A stretch of 64,000 nucleotides of DNA from Pseudomonas bijieensis (GCF_013347965.1 NZ_CP048810.1:4215501-4279500), one strand, 5' to 3'; positions 36,987-47,077 are shown, counted from the stretch's first letter. The notes: generated from the sequence alone by a model not told the origin. Translations and numbers: made by a program.

Positions 36987-39200
36987 TCAGCTGGATTGGG
37001 CCTCGCTGTCTTCCTGCATATCGTCCAGGTATTGCGGCTGGTCCGTCTGCTCCGGCAGTTCGGTCACGACGCTGAAGTCGCTGATTTCGATGGCGCCGAC
37101 GCCATGACCGAGCAAATGAAAGGAAAACGCCTTGCGCTGCTGCGGGTTGTCGAAACTGATGTTCATCACCAGCGGCTGGTCGGGTGTCACCGCGACGTCG
37201 GTGGGCAGGTCCATCAGCACTTCCTTCTCGAACTCCTTGGCCTTGAGGGAAATGTAGGCGGCATGGTCAGCCTCCACGGTGCGGATGGTCAGGCTGACGC
37301 GGGTCTGTGAACCCTTGGGCATTTCCAGGTATTGGGCGCCGATCAGGTTGTCGGTCCAATCGTTGGTGACCTGGGCCGGCAGCGGGATTTTATCCGTGCT
37401 GCCGAATTGATAATGCTGGTTCAAGGGTGTGCGCATCAGGGTCTGGCCCAAGGCCATGGCCTGGGCTCCAATCAGCCTGGCGCGCTGGCCGCTGTATTGC
37501 CCGCCGTAGGTGGCGCGGTCGGCGATGAAGCCTTCGCTGGTGTAGTAACGGCAATGCTGGAGGAAGTCGCACTCGGTAAACGTGCCCTTGCCGTCGTGAT
37601 AGCGCAGCTTGCCGTTGGTGAACGACATGATCTCCCGGCCCGTCGGGTAGTCCCTGAACAGCGAGCGGCCGGACAACGACGTGGGCACCGCAAAGCCGAA
37701 GTAATCGAGGATCGAGGCGGTCAGGTCGACGTGGCCGTAGGTCCCTGACTTGATCCGGGGCAACGGTTCCGGGGCCAGGGTCAGGTTGAATCCCCAGGAC
37801 GACGCCAGGCGTACGTCGTCGATGCCGTGGGATTCGTCCGAGGTGATGACCACCAGGGTGTTCTCCAGGATGCCTTGGCGTTCCAGGCCCGCCAGGAAGC
37901 TCGCCAGTGCGTCATCCAGATAACCCACCGCCGCCTGCTTGGCGGTGTCGTAGCGTTGCAGGTATTCATCCGGCGCCGAGTAGGGCTGGTGCGTGCCCAC
38001 GGTCAGCAGGGTCAGCATCCAGGGCTTGTCCGTTTGTTGCAGTTGCCCGACGTAGTCCAGCGCGCCTTCGAAGAAGGTCCTGTCGTCCTTGCCCCACGGG
38101 AATTCCAGGTAGGCGGGACGAGTGAACCACTCCATGCCCAGGGTCGTGTCGAAGCCGATGTGCGGCATGATCCGATCCTTGGCCATGAACCGCAGGCCCG
38201 CGCCCTGGAGGAAATGCGTGGAAAAGCCGTTCTGGCGCAACTGGGCCGGTAGACAGGCCTGGTTGCGCTGGGTCTGGTTGAGCATTTCGACGCCTTTGGG
38301 CGTACCGTCGTCGAGTTTGTCGTAGTCGCCACACAGCATCGCGTACAAGCCACGAATGGTCTGATGGCTGTGCAGGACGTAATCGGGGGTGTTCATGCCG
38401 CGCTCGGCCCAGGCACTGAGGTGCGGCATCAGGTTCTCCTGATAGCTGCTTTTCAGGGCCTGACGGTTGGCGCTGACGTAGGCCCCGGGAATGCCCTCCA
38501 GGGCGATGACCAGGACGTTGCGTGCACGCCCCGGTTCGGCCAGCAACCTGTTGCCATCGAGGTCCAGGCGGGTCAGCCCTGCCATGGCCGGGGCTGGGTC
38601 CACTGTATCGCCGTCGAGCCATTGCCGGGCTTGATCCTGCCCGGCGGCGATACCCGCCGTGACGAGTTGGTGAGGCAGGTTGAACACATTCCATTGGTCC
38701 GCCTCGCTGGGGCGCCAGGACTGCAACGCGCCGTGGCCCATCAGGAGCAACACGGGCACGGCCCAGGCGTGACGAGGCAAGCGTGGCGCCTGGCGTGGGC
38801 GGTGGGTCCATTGGATCGCCAGCCAGAACGCCAGCGCGGCCAACTGGAGCGCGGCCAGCCACGGATGAGCGAAGCCGCCGCTGGTGGAATTTTCAACGAA
38901 CTGCGGGTCGGTCAGATAATGAATGTCCGAAGGATTGGGCATTCGCCCGACCGCGCTGACCAACTCGATGCTGGCCAGGGTCAACGCACTCCAGGCCAGC
39001 AATACCGGCAATGCCAGCCACCAGGGGCGACGGTAAAGCAACGCGATCAGTAGCCCACCGATGCCCAGGTCCGACAGATAACCCAGCGGGTCGGACCAGC
39101 CCAGGGCCAGGCGCAGGCCCATGGGGACGAGTAATACGCAGCCAATCAGGGCGATGAGGGAGGCGAGGGGATGGGTTAAGTGGCGGTAAAAAACTTTCAC
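36987..39200 (-). CDS. LTA-synthase-like membrane sulfatase/phosphotransferase
   Basis: A 737-residue inner-membrane protein with about five N-terminal helices (residues 1-180) and a periplasmic alkaline-phosphatase-fold domain. Visible elements are NVLVIALEGIPGAYV (metal Glu), HSHQTIRGLYAMLCG with the likely Thr nucleophile, and VVITSDESHGIDD (metal site). The family transfers phosphoglycerol or similar groups to envelope glycans. The GTG at 39200 with GGAAG upstream is chosen; the frame stays open 50 more codons, but these read through a REP element. A Pho-box-like site lies at 39367-39384. Product specificity is not determinable. Confidence 0.85.
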   Translation of the reverse strand: MKVFYRHLTHPLASLIALIGCVLLVPMGLRLALGWSDPLGYLSDLGIGGLLIALLYRRPWWLALPVLLAWSALTLASIELVSAVGRMPNPSDIHYLTDPQFVENSTSGGFAHPWLAALQLAALAFWLAIQWTHRPRQAPRLPRHAWAVPVLLLMGHGALQSWRPSEADQWNVFNLPHQLVTAGIAAGQDQARQWLDGDTVDPAPAMAGLTRLDLDGNRLLAEPGRARNVLVIALEGIPGAYVSANRQALKSSYQENLMPHLSAWAERGMNTPDYVLHSHQTIRGLYAMLCGDYDKLDDGTPKGVEMLNQTQRNQACLPAQLRQNGFSTHFLQGAGLRFMAKDRIMPHIGFDTTLGMEWFTRPAYLEFPWGKDDRTFFEGALDYVGQLQQTDKPWMLTLLTVGTHQPYSAPDEYLQRYDTAKQAAVGYLDDALASFLAGLERQGILENTLVVITSDESHGIDDVRLASSWGFNLTLAPEPLPRIKSGTYGHVDLTASILDYFGFAVPTSLSGRSLFRDYPTGREIMSFTNGKLRYHDGKGTFTECDFLQHCRYYTSEGFIADRATYGGQYSGQRARLIGAQAMALGQTLMRTPLNQHYQFGSTDKIPLPAQVTNDWTDNLIGAQYLEMPKGSQTRVSLTIRTVEADHAAYISLKAKEFEKEVLMDLPTDVAVTPDQPLVMNISFDNPQQRKAFSFHLLGHGVGAIEISDFSVVTELPEQTDQPQYLDDMQEDSEAQSS

Positions 39201-39249
39201 AGCAGGTCTTCCAGTTGAAGCCAATCCATTAAACAGCACGCGATGACCC

Positions 39250-39338
39250 TGTGGGAGCGAGCCTGCTCGCGATAGCGTTGTGTCAGTCGATAAGAATTTG
39301 TGCTGATCGACGCTATCGCGAGCGGGCTCGCTCCCACA
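39250..39338. repeat. REP doublet (REPIN), family 1
   Basis: TGTGGGAGCGAGCCTGCTCG begins the left arm; the inverted copy ends at 39338. Same family as 25243-25327. The remainder of the 345-bp gap to the LysR gene holds a Pho-box-like site and no gene. Confidence 0.92.
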
Positions 39339-39366
39339 AAGGGGGTTCACCCACAGGGTGGTCTTA

Positions 39367-39384
39367 CAGTCATTAAACTGTCAC
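39367..39384 (+). promoter_or_regulatory. Pho-box-like direct repeat
   Basis: CAGTCAT-TAAA-CTGTCAC matches the PhoB-binding pattern CTGTCAT-N4-CTGTCAT at 12 of 14 repeat positions with correct spacing. It is 167 bp upstream of the sulfatase start and 163 bp upstream of the LysR start; no good -10 follows at the canonical distance on the plus strand. Confidence 0.45.
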
Positions 39385-39546
39385 AAAAATGGATGGTACC
39401 AAGCACAGTCGCCAGCGGTCGGGCCAATGTCCCAGTGTCCGGCGGCGTTACGCTGTGGTTCACTGGCCCAGGTCTCTACAATGGCCGTGTAGCGCGGCTT
39501 TGGGCCGGGTAAAAAACTTGTATCAGGATTTCTCATCGGGGGATGG

Positions 39547-40449
39547 ATGGACAGGTTCCAGGAAATGCAGGTTTTCCTTGCCGTGGCCCAGGAGTCGGGG
39601 TTTTCGGCGGCGGCGCGGCGCCTGGGGCTGTCGGCGGCCAGCGTCACGCGGGCGGTGGCGGCGTTGGAGCAACGCATCGGCACGCCCTTGCTGGTGCGCA
39701 CCACGCGCAATGTGTACCTGAGCGAAGCTGGCCAGCGTTTTCTCGAGGACTGTCGCCGGATCTTGAGCGATTTGCAGGAAGCCGAGGATTCGGCGGCCGG
39801 TAGCCACGTCCAGCCCCGTGGGCAGCTGACGATTACCGCACCGGTGCTGTTCGGTCAGTCGTTCGTCACGCCGTTACTGGTGGATTACCTGCAGCGGTTT
39901 CCCGAGGTCTGCATCAACGCCTTGCTATTGGACCGCACGGTCAGCCTGGCCGAGGAGGGCATCGACGTTGCCCTGCGTATTGGCGAACTGCCGGATAGCA
40001 ACCTGCACGCCGTGCGTGTCGGTGAAGTGCGGCGGGTGGTGTGCGGCTCCCCTGATTTCTTCGCGCGCCATGGGCGGCCCCGGCATCCGGATGACTTGGA
40101 ACGAATGCCCGTGGTGGCGTCATCGGCCATTGGCCAGGTCAAAAGCTGGACCTTCGTCGACTCGGGCCAACCGTTGGCCGTCCGGCCCGTGCCTAGGCTG
40201 GTGGTGACGGCCAACCAGGCCGCGATCACCGCCGCCTGCCAGGGACTGGGGATGACGCGAGTGCTGTCTTATCAGGTGACGGGCAACGTGGCCGCTGGTG
40301 AACTGGAAATCGTCCTGGCCGATTTCGAATTGCCGCCTCTGCCGATCCATGTGGTGTACCAGGGCGGACGCAATGCGCCCGCGCGGGTCCGTAGCTTTGT
40401 CGACTTCGTCGTCAGTGCGTTGCGCGAACATCCGGCTTTGAATGGCTGA
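39547..40449 (+). CDS. LysR-family transcriptional regulator
   Basis: A 300-residue LTTR with an N-terminal winged HTH ([39 protein letters not shown]) and a C-terminal periplasmic-binding-like effector domain starting about residue 92 ([18 protein letters not shown]). It resembles the AaeR/DmlR-like LTTR subgroup that often controls a neighbouring enzyme gene. The GST gene follows 125 bp downstream on the same strand and may be part of its regulon; targets are unknown. Confidence 0.9.
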   Translation: MDRFQEMQVFLAVAQESGFSAAARRLGLSAASVTRAVAALEQRIGTPLLVRTTRNVYLSEAGQRFLEDCRRILSDLQEAEDSAAGSHVQPRGQLTITAPVLFGQSFVTPLLVDYLQRFPEVCINALLLDRTVSLAEEGIDVALRIGELPDSNLHAVRVGEVRRVVCGSPDFFARHGRPRHPDDLERMPVVASSAIGQVKSWTFVDSGQPLAVRPVPRLVVTANQAAITAACQGLGMTRVLSYQVTGNVAAGELEIVLADFELPPLPIHVVYQGGRNAPARVRSFVDFVVSALREHPALNG

Positions 40450-40574
40450 AGCATTATTTCTTTGGGCGAAACAATGGATTGCGTTTCTGGGTGATTCTCT
40501 TGTTTTTGCCTGGAGCGGAAGATGACTCCATCGACGCCGTTGTGCTGATGGCGTCACTTGCAGCGGAGTCGACC

Positions 40575-41201
40575 ATGAACCCTATCAAGCACTATCACTT
40601 CCCGCTTTCCGGCCATTCCCATCGCGTTCAACTGATGCTTTCGTTGCTCGGGCTACCTGTCGAGGAGATCTTCGTCGACTTGGCCAAAGGGGCGCACAAA
40701 CAGGCGGATTTCCTGGCGCTCAATGCGTTTGGCCAGGTCCCGGTCATTGACGATGACGGTGTGGTATTGGCGGATTCCAATGCGATCCTGGTGTACCTGG
40801 CGCTCAAATATGGCGAGGGCCGTTGGTTGCCGAGCGATCCAATCGGCGCCGCCCGGGTGCAGCGCTGGTTGTCGGCGGCGGCCGGGCCGATTCATGCGGG
40901 GCCGGCCACGGCGCGGCTGATCACGGTGTTTGGCGCGCCCTACAACGCCGAGGACGTGATTGCCCGTTCCCACAACGTGCTGAAAGTCATTGATCAGGAA
41001 TTGAGCAGCCGCGCTTATCTGGCGGGTGATACGGTGACCATCGCGGACATCGCCGGCTACAGCTACATCGCCCATGCACCGGAAGGTAATGTGTCGTTGG
41101 AGGACTATGCCAATGTACGGGCCTGGCTGGCGCGGATCGAAGCCTTGCCCGGGTTCGTGGGCATGCCGCGTACGATTGCCGGGTTGCAAAAGCAGGCCTG
41201 A
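40575..41201 (+). CDS. glutathione S-transferase family protein
   Basis: A 208-residue protein with an N-terminal thioredoxin-fold domain ([23 protein letters not shown], then [27 protein letters not shown] with the cis-Pro and the glutathione-binding Asp-Ser) and a C-terminal all-helical domain ([25 protein letters not shown]). The upstream 96 bp are also open, but [11 protein letters not shown] at 40575 is the family start. Catalytic activity and substrate are not evident. Confidence 0.9.
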   Translation: MNPIKHYHFPLSGHSHRVQLMLSLLGLPVEEIFVDLAKGAHKQADFLALNAFGQVPVIDDDGVVLADSNAILVYLALKYGEGRWLPSDPIGAARVQRWLSAAAGPIHAGPATARLITVFGAPYNAEDVIARSHNVLKVIDQELSSRAYLAGDTVTIADIAGYSYIAHAPEGNVSLEDYANVRAWLARIEALPGFVGMPRTIAGLQKQA

Positions 41202-41220
41202 GCATTTGAATGGGGGGGCT

Positions 41221-41355
41221 GTGTGGCGAGGGAGCTTGCTCCCGCTGGGTTGCGAAGCAACCCCCTGAAAAGGGCGCGCGGTGTGCCTGGCATGGCTGCG
41301 GTGTCGGCTTTGGGGCTGCTGCGCAGCCCAGCGGGAGCAAGCTCCCTCGCCACAG
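41221..41355. repeat. REP doublet, family 2
   Basis: TGTGGCGAGGGAGCTTGCTC opens the left arm and its inverted copy closes the right arm (GAGCAAGCTCCCTCGCCACA). The centre holds smaller inverted pairs (GGGTTGCGAAGCAACCC). Family 2 also occurs at 54434-54527 and 57941-58074 and differs from the family at 25243 and 39250. Confidence 0.92.
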
Positions 41356-41398
41356 GGTGAGCTATGTCCCGGTACAAACACGGATCCAGTTGGGGGGA

Positions 41399-42529
41399 TC
41401 AGGCGTAGGAAAGCGCCTTTTCCTCCAGCAGTTCCTCGTACAGTCGCACCCACTTGTGGCCCATCTCCTCGGAAGTGAACAACTGCCGGTAACGGGCTTC
41501 GGCCCTGGCACCCATGGCCTGGGCTTGTGCCGGGTTTTCCCACAGGGTGCGCATCGCTTCGCGGAACGCCTCGGGATCGCTCGGTGGCACCACCAGGCCG
41601 GTTTCGTCGTGGATATTGATGTAGCTGGTACCGGTGCCGATTTCGCTGGAGATCATCGGCTTGCCGGACATCGCGCCTTCGAGCAGGGAGATACCAAAGG
41701 CTTCGGAGCGCAGATGCGAAGGAAACACGATGGCATAACTCAGTTCCAGCAGCGCGACCTTGTCTTCATCCCCCAGGCGTCCGAGGAAATGCAGGTTGCG
41801 CAGGCCCAAGGCTTTCGCCTGGGCGTGCAGTTGTTTTTCCAGCGGGCCGGCGCCCACAATGACTACGGGGTAATCCACGCCTTTGAGGGCGTCGAGCAGA
41901 ATGTGCAGGCCTTTGTAGTAACGCATCACCCCCACGAACAAAAAGAACCGCTCCCCTAGTTTTGCCTTCCACTCCGCCATGCGCTCGGGGTCAGGCTGTG
42001 GATAACTGGTCTTGTTCAGGCCGTAGGTGATGATCCGGGTCTTGGCGCTGTATTCCTTGAGTACATCGCTGGTACGAACATAGTTCGGTGAGGCGGCGAC
42101 GATACGGTCAGCGCCGTCCAGGAAGCGTCGCATCAGCGGCCGATAAAGCTTGAGCAGGTGCCGCTGGCGAACGATGTCCGAATGGTAGGTCACGACGTAG
42201 GGCTTTTTCATGGCACTGCAAAAATGCACCAGGTCCATGAATGGCCAGGGGAAGTGGTAGTTGATCACGTCCGCTTCGGCGGCCAGCTCACGGAATTTCT
42301 TGAAAACGCTGTAGGAGAAACCGGTGGACGCCAGTTGGAAGTCCATTCGGGCTTGATGGACGACATGCTGTCGGATCTTGATCGGCTCGGGCGCGGGCTG
42401 CCTGCTCAGGGTCAACACGGTGTTATCGATATTCAACCGGTCAGTGCTGTCGCACAGCTGGAAGATGACCTGTTCGATGCCGCCCATGGAGTCGGGCAGA
42501 TAGGTTTTGAAAAAGTGCAGGACTCGCAT
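41399..42529 (-). CDS. wbpZ: GT4 glycosyltransferase of D-rhamnan synthesis (WbpZ-like)
   Basis: A 376-residue GT-B glycosyltransferase: N-terminal LHFFKTYLPDSMGGIEQVIFQL, then FFLFVGVMRYYKGLHILLDAL and the nucleotide-sugar site FPSHLRSEAFGISLLEGAMSGKPMI with the EX7E pattern. In the P. aeruginosa common polysaccharide cluster WbpZ adds the first D-Rha to the lipid-linked primer. It is the last gene of the minus-strand operon and directly abuts wbpY. A DnaA box lies inside (41997-42005). The symbol is assigned from position and length. Confidence 0.8.
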   Translation of the reverse strand: MRVLHFFKTYLPDSMGGIEQVIFQLCDSTDRLNIDNTVLTLSRQPAPEPIKIRQHVVHQARMDFQLASTGFSYSVFKKFRELAAEADVINYHFPWPFMDLVHFCSAMKKPYVVTYHSDIVRQRHLLKLYRPLMRRFLDGADRIVAASPNYVRTSDVLKEYSAKTRIITYGLNKTSYPQPDPERMAEWKAKLGERFFLFVGVMRYYKGLHILLDALKGVDYPVVIVGAGPLEKQLHAQAKALGLRNLHFLGRLGDEDKVALLELSYAIVFPSHLRSEAFGISLLEGAMSGKPMISSEIGTGTSYINIHDETGLVVPPSDPEAFREAMRTLWENPAQAQAMGARAEARYRQLFTSEEMGHKWVRLYEELLEEKALSYA

Positions 42530-43660
42530 TCAACCTCCCAATACCTGGCGATACGCTTGGGCGGTGACCTTTGCACAGCGTTCCCAGGAAAACAGCGCCG
42601 CTTGTTGCAACCCCGCCTCGCGACACGCTTGCCAGTGCGGGTGATCTTCCATCAACCGGCTCATGGCGTCGCGCATGCCTTGCGGATTGTCCGGCTCGCA
42701 GTAATTGCCAGCGGGTCCCGCCACCTCGGGCATCGCCGAGTGACGGGTGGTAATCACCGGTGTGCCACTGGCCATGGCTTCAAGCACCGGTAGGCCAAAG
42801 CCTTCGTAGTAAGACGGGAAAATCAGTGCCCGTGCTCCCGCCAATAGCTGGGCGACCTGTTCGTCAGGCAGGTAACCCGCCAGGCAAACATGACCGTCAG
42901 CCAGGGCGCATTTCAACTCATCATTGAGCTGTGCCTGTTGCCATCCGCTCATTCCTACGATGAACAGGGGAAAGGTCTGACGCACTGATTCCGGGAGCCC
43001 GGCATGGGCGCGCAGGGCCAACGACAGGTTCTTGCGGGGTTCCAGGGTGCCGACACAGAGAAAATAACGGCGGTGCTCCAGGCCATGGGCCTTGAGCACG
43101 GCGTCGATCGCTTCCGGTTCGCGTGGGTGGAAACGTGCCGCCACCCCCAGCGGCGCGACCCTCAGGCGCTCGGCAGGCAGGCCAAAATGCTGCTGGGCTT
43201 CATCGGCGATGAACTGCGAATCGGTCAGGATCAGTTGCGCCTGTTCCACCGCGCGACCGAGCCGTCGCTCGATTTCCTTCAGGCGTGCCGGTGGTTGTGT
43301 TTCGGGGTAGCGCAGGTGCGTGAGGTCATGGAGGGTGATCACCATCGGCCCTTCGAAATCCAACGGCCAGAGGCTGGGTTCGTGATACAGGTCGATGGCC
43401 TTTGAACGGCCTTGATCGAAACGTTTCTGCTCCAGCCAGCGCCGTGCCTGATAGGCGCCCGGAACCCGTCGCAGCAAGGGGCTTAGCTTTGAATAACCAG
43501 GCTTGGCTGTTTGCGGCAATTGCGGGCTCCAGCCCCAGCCGTGGAACAGTGACAGCTGTACATCCGGTTCCCTGGTCAAGGCAGTCGCCAGCTCGGCTAC
43601 GTAGTGGCCGATGCCGGTGCGTGGTGCCTGGAGAATGCGCGCGTTGAGGGCTATCCGCAT
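42530..43660 (-). CDS. wbpY: GT4 glycosyltransferase of D-rhamnan synthesis (WbpY-like)
   Basis: A 376-residue GT4 enzyme beginning MRIALNARILQAPRTGIGHYVAELA, with FLCVGTLEPRKNLSLALRAH and the donor site FPSYYEGFGLPVLEAMASGTPVI (EX7E). In P. aeruginosa WbpY forms the alpha-1,3 D-Rha linkages of the trisaccharide repeat. Its start overlaps wbpX by 10 bp and its stop abuts wbpZ, consistent with translational coupling. Confidence 0.8.
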   Translation of the reverse strand: MRIALNARILQAPRTGIGHYVAELATALTREPDVQLSLFHGWGWSPQLPQTAKPGYSKLSPLLRRVPGAYQARRWLEQKRFDQGRSKAIDLYHEPSLWPLDFEGPMVITLHDLTHLRYPETQPPARLKEIERRLGRAVEQAQLILTDSQFIADEAQQHFGLPAERLRVAPLGVAARFHPREPEAIDAVLKAHGLEHRRYFLCVGTLEPRKNLSLALRAHAGLPESVRQTFPLFIVGMSGWQQAQLNDELKCALADGHVCLAGYLPDEQVAQLLAGARALIFPSYYEGFGLPVLEAMASGTPVITTRHSAMPEVAGPAGNYCEPDNPQGMRDAMSRLMEDHPHWQACREAGLQQAALFSWERCAKVTAQAYRQVLGG

Positions 43661-45018
43661 GCTGTTTCCCTGTCGGGGACCACTTCACTGATGTGGCACT
43701 CGATCCGCTCCACCAATTGCGCACTGGCCTGGCGCCAGCTCAGCCATTGCCATTGATCCAGGTTACGAGTGGCCGGGAATACTCCGGTACGTTCCATCTC
43801 GATGACCAGGTTCGCCAGGCTTTGCGGATCGTCGAGATCGAAATAGGTCATGAACTCGCCGCCGATTTCCCGAAACACTGCGATGTCGCTGCCCATTGCC
43901 GGCAAGCCGCGTTGCATGGCCTCCACCAACGGCAGGCCGAAGCCTTCCACGTAGGATGGGAACACCAGTGCAGTAGAGTGTCGATAGGCGTGTTCCAGGC
44001 TTTGGTCCACCAGGTTGTTGAACATGAACAGGCGGCTGTCGAGTTGTGGATGACGCCGGATTCGTTCGATCAAGCCCTCGCACTTCCAGCCGATTTTCCC
44101 GACGATACACAGCCGTGCCTGGGAACCGGCGGCCCAGGCACGCTCGAATGCATCGAGCAGATAAGCGTGGTTTTTCCGCGGTTCGATGGTGCTGACCATC
44201 AGGAACACCGGCTCGGGGCGCTTAAACAGCCTCTGCAAATTCGGGTCGACGGTGTGGGTGGGGTCAATCTGGTCCAGTTCGCTGCCCAGGTGGAAATAAT
44301 CGAACCAGCGTTCCTGTACCTGCTGCTCGCCAATGCGCCGGACCATTTCCTGGCGAAGCTGGTCGCGGATGGTGGTGGAGATGGCGATGTAGCCGTCGGC
44401 GGTGCGGGCGATCCAATCGAACCAACGGTTGAACACCCTCACCAGCCCGGCGTCGCAGAATTGTGGATGGGTCAGGGGAATCAGATCGTAGACCACCGAG
44501 ATGATCCCGACGCCATCACGCTTGAGCTGTTCGGCCAGAGGAAAGAAATCGGCGTGCCAGGAGGAGTCCAGCAACACCAACTGGTCCCCGGCCCGGTGTT
44601 GTAGCGGCACGATGCGCGCCGGGATTTGCCGGTGCCTGAGAAGCAGATTGAGCAGACGAATCGGGAGGCTCAGGCAGCCAAAGACAAACAGCCGACAGCC
44701 GGCATATAGCAGGCGGCGAGCCCAGACCGACTGGCTGAAGGGGAACCGCGATTCCAGCGTCCGGTGCCTGAGCCAGAACAGATTGGCTGTTTGCTCCAGC
44801 CGTGCGCGCAGGCTGGCCAGGTCCCATGCTTTTTTGGGCGGTGGTGCCAGGCTTTTAACCTCGTAGAGCTTGCCTTGCAGCATCACGACGGGAATGCATT
44901 CGCGCTCCAGGTCCTTGGCGGGCAGCTCGCGGATGACATTGCGCACGACCCTCTGGATCCCGGAGTTTGCCTTTGGATTTTCATAGACATAGGTGCATTC
45001 CACCAACAGACGGCTCAT
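43651..45018 (-). CDS. wbpX: GT4 glycosyltransferase of D-rhamnan synthesis (WbpX-like)
   Basis: A 455-residue GT4 protein: N-terminal LVECTYVYENPKANSGIQRVVRNV, a central FLMVSTIEPRKNHAYLLDAFERA and donor site FPSYVEGFGLPLVEAMQRGLPAM. In P. aeruginosa WbpX (about 460 residues) makes the alpha-1,2 D-Rha linkage. A hydrophobic segment near residues 105-125 may associate with the membrane. It overlaps wzt by 4 bp upstream and wbpY by 10 bp downstream. Confidence 0.8.
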   Translation of the reverse strand: MSRLLVECTYVYENPKANSGIQRVVRNVIRELPAKDLERECIPVVMLQGKLYEVKSLAPPPKKAWDLASLRARLEQTANLFWLRHRTLESRFPFSQSVWARRLLYAGCRLFVFGCLSLPIRLLNLLLRHRQIPARIVPLQHRAGDQLVLLDSSWHADFFPLAEQLKRDGVGIISVVYDLIPLTHPQFCDAGLVRVFNRWFDWIARTADGYIAISTTIRDQLRQEMVRRIGEQQVQERWFDYFHLGSELDQIDPTHTVDPNLQRLFKRPEPVFLMVSTIEPRKNHAYLLDAFERAWAAGSQARLCIVGKIGWKCEGLIERIRRHPQLDSRLFMFNNLVDQSLEHAYRHSTALVFPSYVEGFGLPLVEAMQRGLPAMGSDIAVFREIGGEFMTYFDLDDPQSLANLVIEMERTGVFPATRNLDQWQWLSWRQASAQLVERIECHISEVVPDRETACG

Positions 45019-46280
45019 GGCAACTCCTTTTGCGGCACCGCTTCGACGGCAGTCTGGCTCGAACGCCGGATGCTGGTTTCGGCCTGGAGCCAGGAACAGC
45101 CGACGAAATCCTCCTGGCGATTATTGATGACGTGAAACACCAACCCGTAGTCGCGCCATTCGAAATTACGGTCCAGGTGCGAGTCCAGCCGCGACAGGCT
45201 GAGCGCGACGGAGTAATTGCCCTTGCCCAGGCGCATGTCGAAACTGAAGCGGAAGGTGATCTGTTCGCCGGCCTTGAGGTCGGTCACGGCTTTGTCCTGG
45301 CGATGGGTGTTGATCCCGTACATGGGCTGGCCAAGTCGGTCCTTGATCAAGAAGCCCAGCACCAGCCGCTCAATGTCCTGGCGGATTTCAACCCGCACTT
45401 GCAACACCATCGGCTGGCCGATCTCGGCCACTTCCACCGACTGCCCCTGGCTGTTGAGCAGTTGTACATCGATGATGCCCGCCTCGCCGGTGCCGGAAAT
45501 GGTGCGCACCTGGCCGTTGGCGAGCATCTCCTGGCGCACCACCTGGCCCTCGCGCTGGGCCAGCATCGCGTTGTAGTAATCCATCACTTCTTCCGGCTTG
45601 CCGCGCATGGCCATGCGCCCGTGTTCGAGCAGGATGGCGGTGTCGCAGATCGACTGGATCGCCGAGCGATCGTGAGACACGATCAGCAGCGTGGTGCCGG
45701 CCTTGCGGAAGCTGCGGATGCGTTCGAAGCTCTTGTGCTGGAAATAGGCATCGCCCACCGACAGCGCCTCGTCGACGATCAGGATATCCGGGCGCCGGGC
45801 GGTGGCGACGCTGAACGCCAGACGCATCTGCATGCCGCTGGAATAGGTGCGCACCGGCTGGTCGATGGCTTCACCGATTTCGGCAAACCCCTCGATCTCG
45901 GGCATCAAGGCTTCGATTTCCTCCACCTGCATGCCCAGCAACTGACCGGCCATGAACGCGTTCTGGCGGCCGGTGAAGTCCGGATGAAAGCCCATGCCCA
46001 ATTCCAGCAACGCGGCGACGCGGCCTTGCAACTGGATGTGGCCGCAGGTCGGTTGGGTGGTGCCGGTGATCATTTTGAGCAAAGTGCTTTTGCCGGCACC
46101 GTTGACCCCGACGATGCCGACGGCTTCCCCGGGCTGGATCTCGAAATCCACACCTTGCAGGATCCAGTGCAGTTGATGGCGCGGGCGGGAAAAGGGGATC
46201 AGCCATTCGAACAGCCGGCTCCAGCGGTTCGGATACTGCTTGTAGGCTTTGCCCAGGCCGGTGACGCGCAAATGTCCCAT
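45015..46280 (-). CDS. wzt: ABC transporter ATP-binding protein Wzt with carbohydrate-binding C-terminal domain
   Basis: ATPase of the O-polysaccharide exporter, 421 residues. Nucleotide-binding domain: Walker A GIVGVNGAGKSTLL, signature RTYSSGMQMRLAFS, Walker B ILIVDEALSVGD, H-loop IVSHD. From about residue 265 a beta-rich C-terminal domain (GEAGIIDVQLLNSQG to LVFHVINN) corresponds to Wzt-C, which recognises the capped non-reducing end of the polymer before export. Methyltransferase genes that could make such a cap lie in the divergent operon. Its start overlaps the wzm stop. Confidence 0.92.
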   Translation of the reverse strand: MGHLRVTGLGKAYKQYPNRWSRLFEWLIPFSRPRHQLHWILQGVDFEIQPGEAVGIVGVNGAGKSTLLKMITGTTQPTCGHIQLQGRVAALLELGMGFHPDFTGRQNAFMAGQLLGMQVEEIEALMPEIEGFAEIGEAIDQPVRTYSSGMQMRLAFSVATARRPDILIVDEALSVGDAYFQHKSFERIRSFRKAGTTLLIVSHDRSAIQSICDTAILLEHGRMAMRGKPEEVMDYYNAMLAQREGQVVRQEMLANGQVRTISGTGEAGIIDVQLLNSQGQSVEVAEIGQPMVLQVRVEIRQDIERLVLGFLIKDRLGQPMYGINTHRQDKAVTDLKAGEQITFRFSFDMRLGKGNYSVALSLSRLDSHLDRNFEWRDYGLVFHVINNRQEDFVGCSWLQAETSIRRSSQTAVEAVPQKELP

Positions 46281-47077
46281 CAGAGTTCATCCACCATTTC
46301 ACCGCCGCGTCGGCGAAACATGCGCAGGCCCAAGGTGCATAACAGCAGGCCGGCCACCAGCAACGGCACCAGCGAGCTCCAGACCGGCCACTGGTTGTAG
46401 AGAAACAGGTTCTGATAGCTCTGCATCAGGGCGGTCATGGGGTTGAAGGCGAGCAGTTGCTGGATCGACGGCGGCAGGATGGTCATCGGGTAAACGATCG
46501 GCGTGAGCCAGAACCAGAATTGCAGGCAAATGCCGAACAACTGCCCGACATCGCGGAAAAATACATTGAGGATCCCCAGCAGCATGCCCAGCCCGGCGGC
46601 GAACAGCACTTGCAGGGCCAGCAACGGCACCAAGGCCAGCAAGGTCATGCCCGGCCAGCGCCCGGTGATCAGCAGGAAACCGAGAAACAGCCCGAGGATG
46701 ATCGCGAAGTTGATCCCGGCGTTGAACAGTACGATCACCGGCAGGCAGATCCGGGGGAAGCTGATTTTCTTCAGCAGGTTGGCGTTTTCCAGGAACATGC
46801 CCTGGCTGCGGGTGGTGATTTCCGCGAACAAACCCCAGGTCAGTAGCCCGGCACAGAGGTAGACGCTGTAGGCCATGCCGTCTTCCACCCCGGGCAGACG
46901 GGCACGCATGATGTGGGAAAAAATCACCGTGTAGACGAGGATCATCGACAACGGGTTGAGCACCGTCCACAACGCGCCGAACAGCGAGTTGCGATAGCGT
47001 GCCTGGAACTCGCGCTTGACGCTGCCAAGGATAAAGCCACGGTGACTCCACAGCGAGTAGTGCAAGCTCAGCAACAT
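46280..47077 (-). CDS. wzm: ABC transporter permease Wzm for polysaccharide export
   Basis: A 265-residue ABC-2 type permease with six hydrophobic segments (for example LGLFLGFLLITGRWPG, LFGICLQFWFWLTPIVYPMTIL, LVPLLVAGLLLCTLGL) and the amphipathic gate segment after VKREFQARYRNSLFGALWTVLNP. With Wzt it exports undecaprenyl-linked D-rhamnan. It overlaps the preceding small cupin gene by 10 bp. Confidence 0.92.
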   Translation of the reverse strand: MLLSLHYSLWSHRGFILGSVKREFQARYRNSLFGALWTVLNPLSMILVYTVIFSHIMRARLPGVEDGMAYSVYLCAGLLTWGLFAEITTRSQGMFLENANLLKKISFPRICLPVIVLFNAGINFAIILGLFLGFLLITGRWPGMTLLALVPLLALQVLFAAGLGMLLGILNVFFRDVGQLFGICLQFWFWLTPIVYPMTILPPSIQQLLAFNPMTALMQSYQNLFLYNQWPVWSSLVPLLVAGLLLCTLGLRMFRRRGGEMVDEL

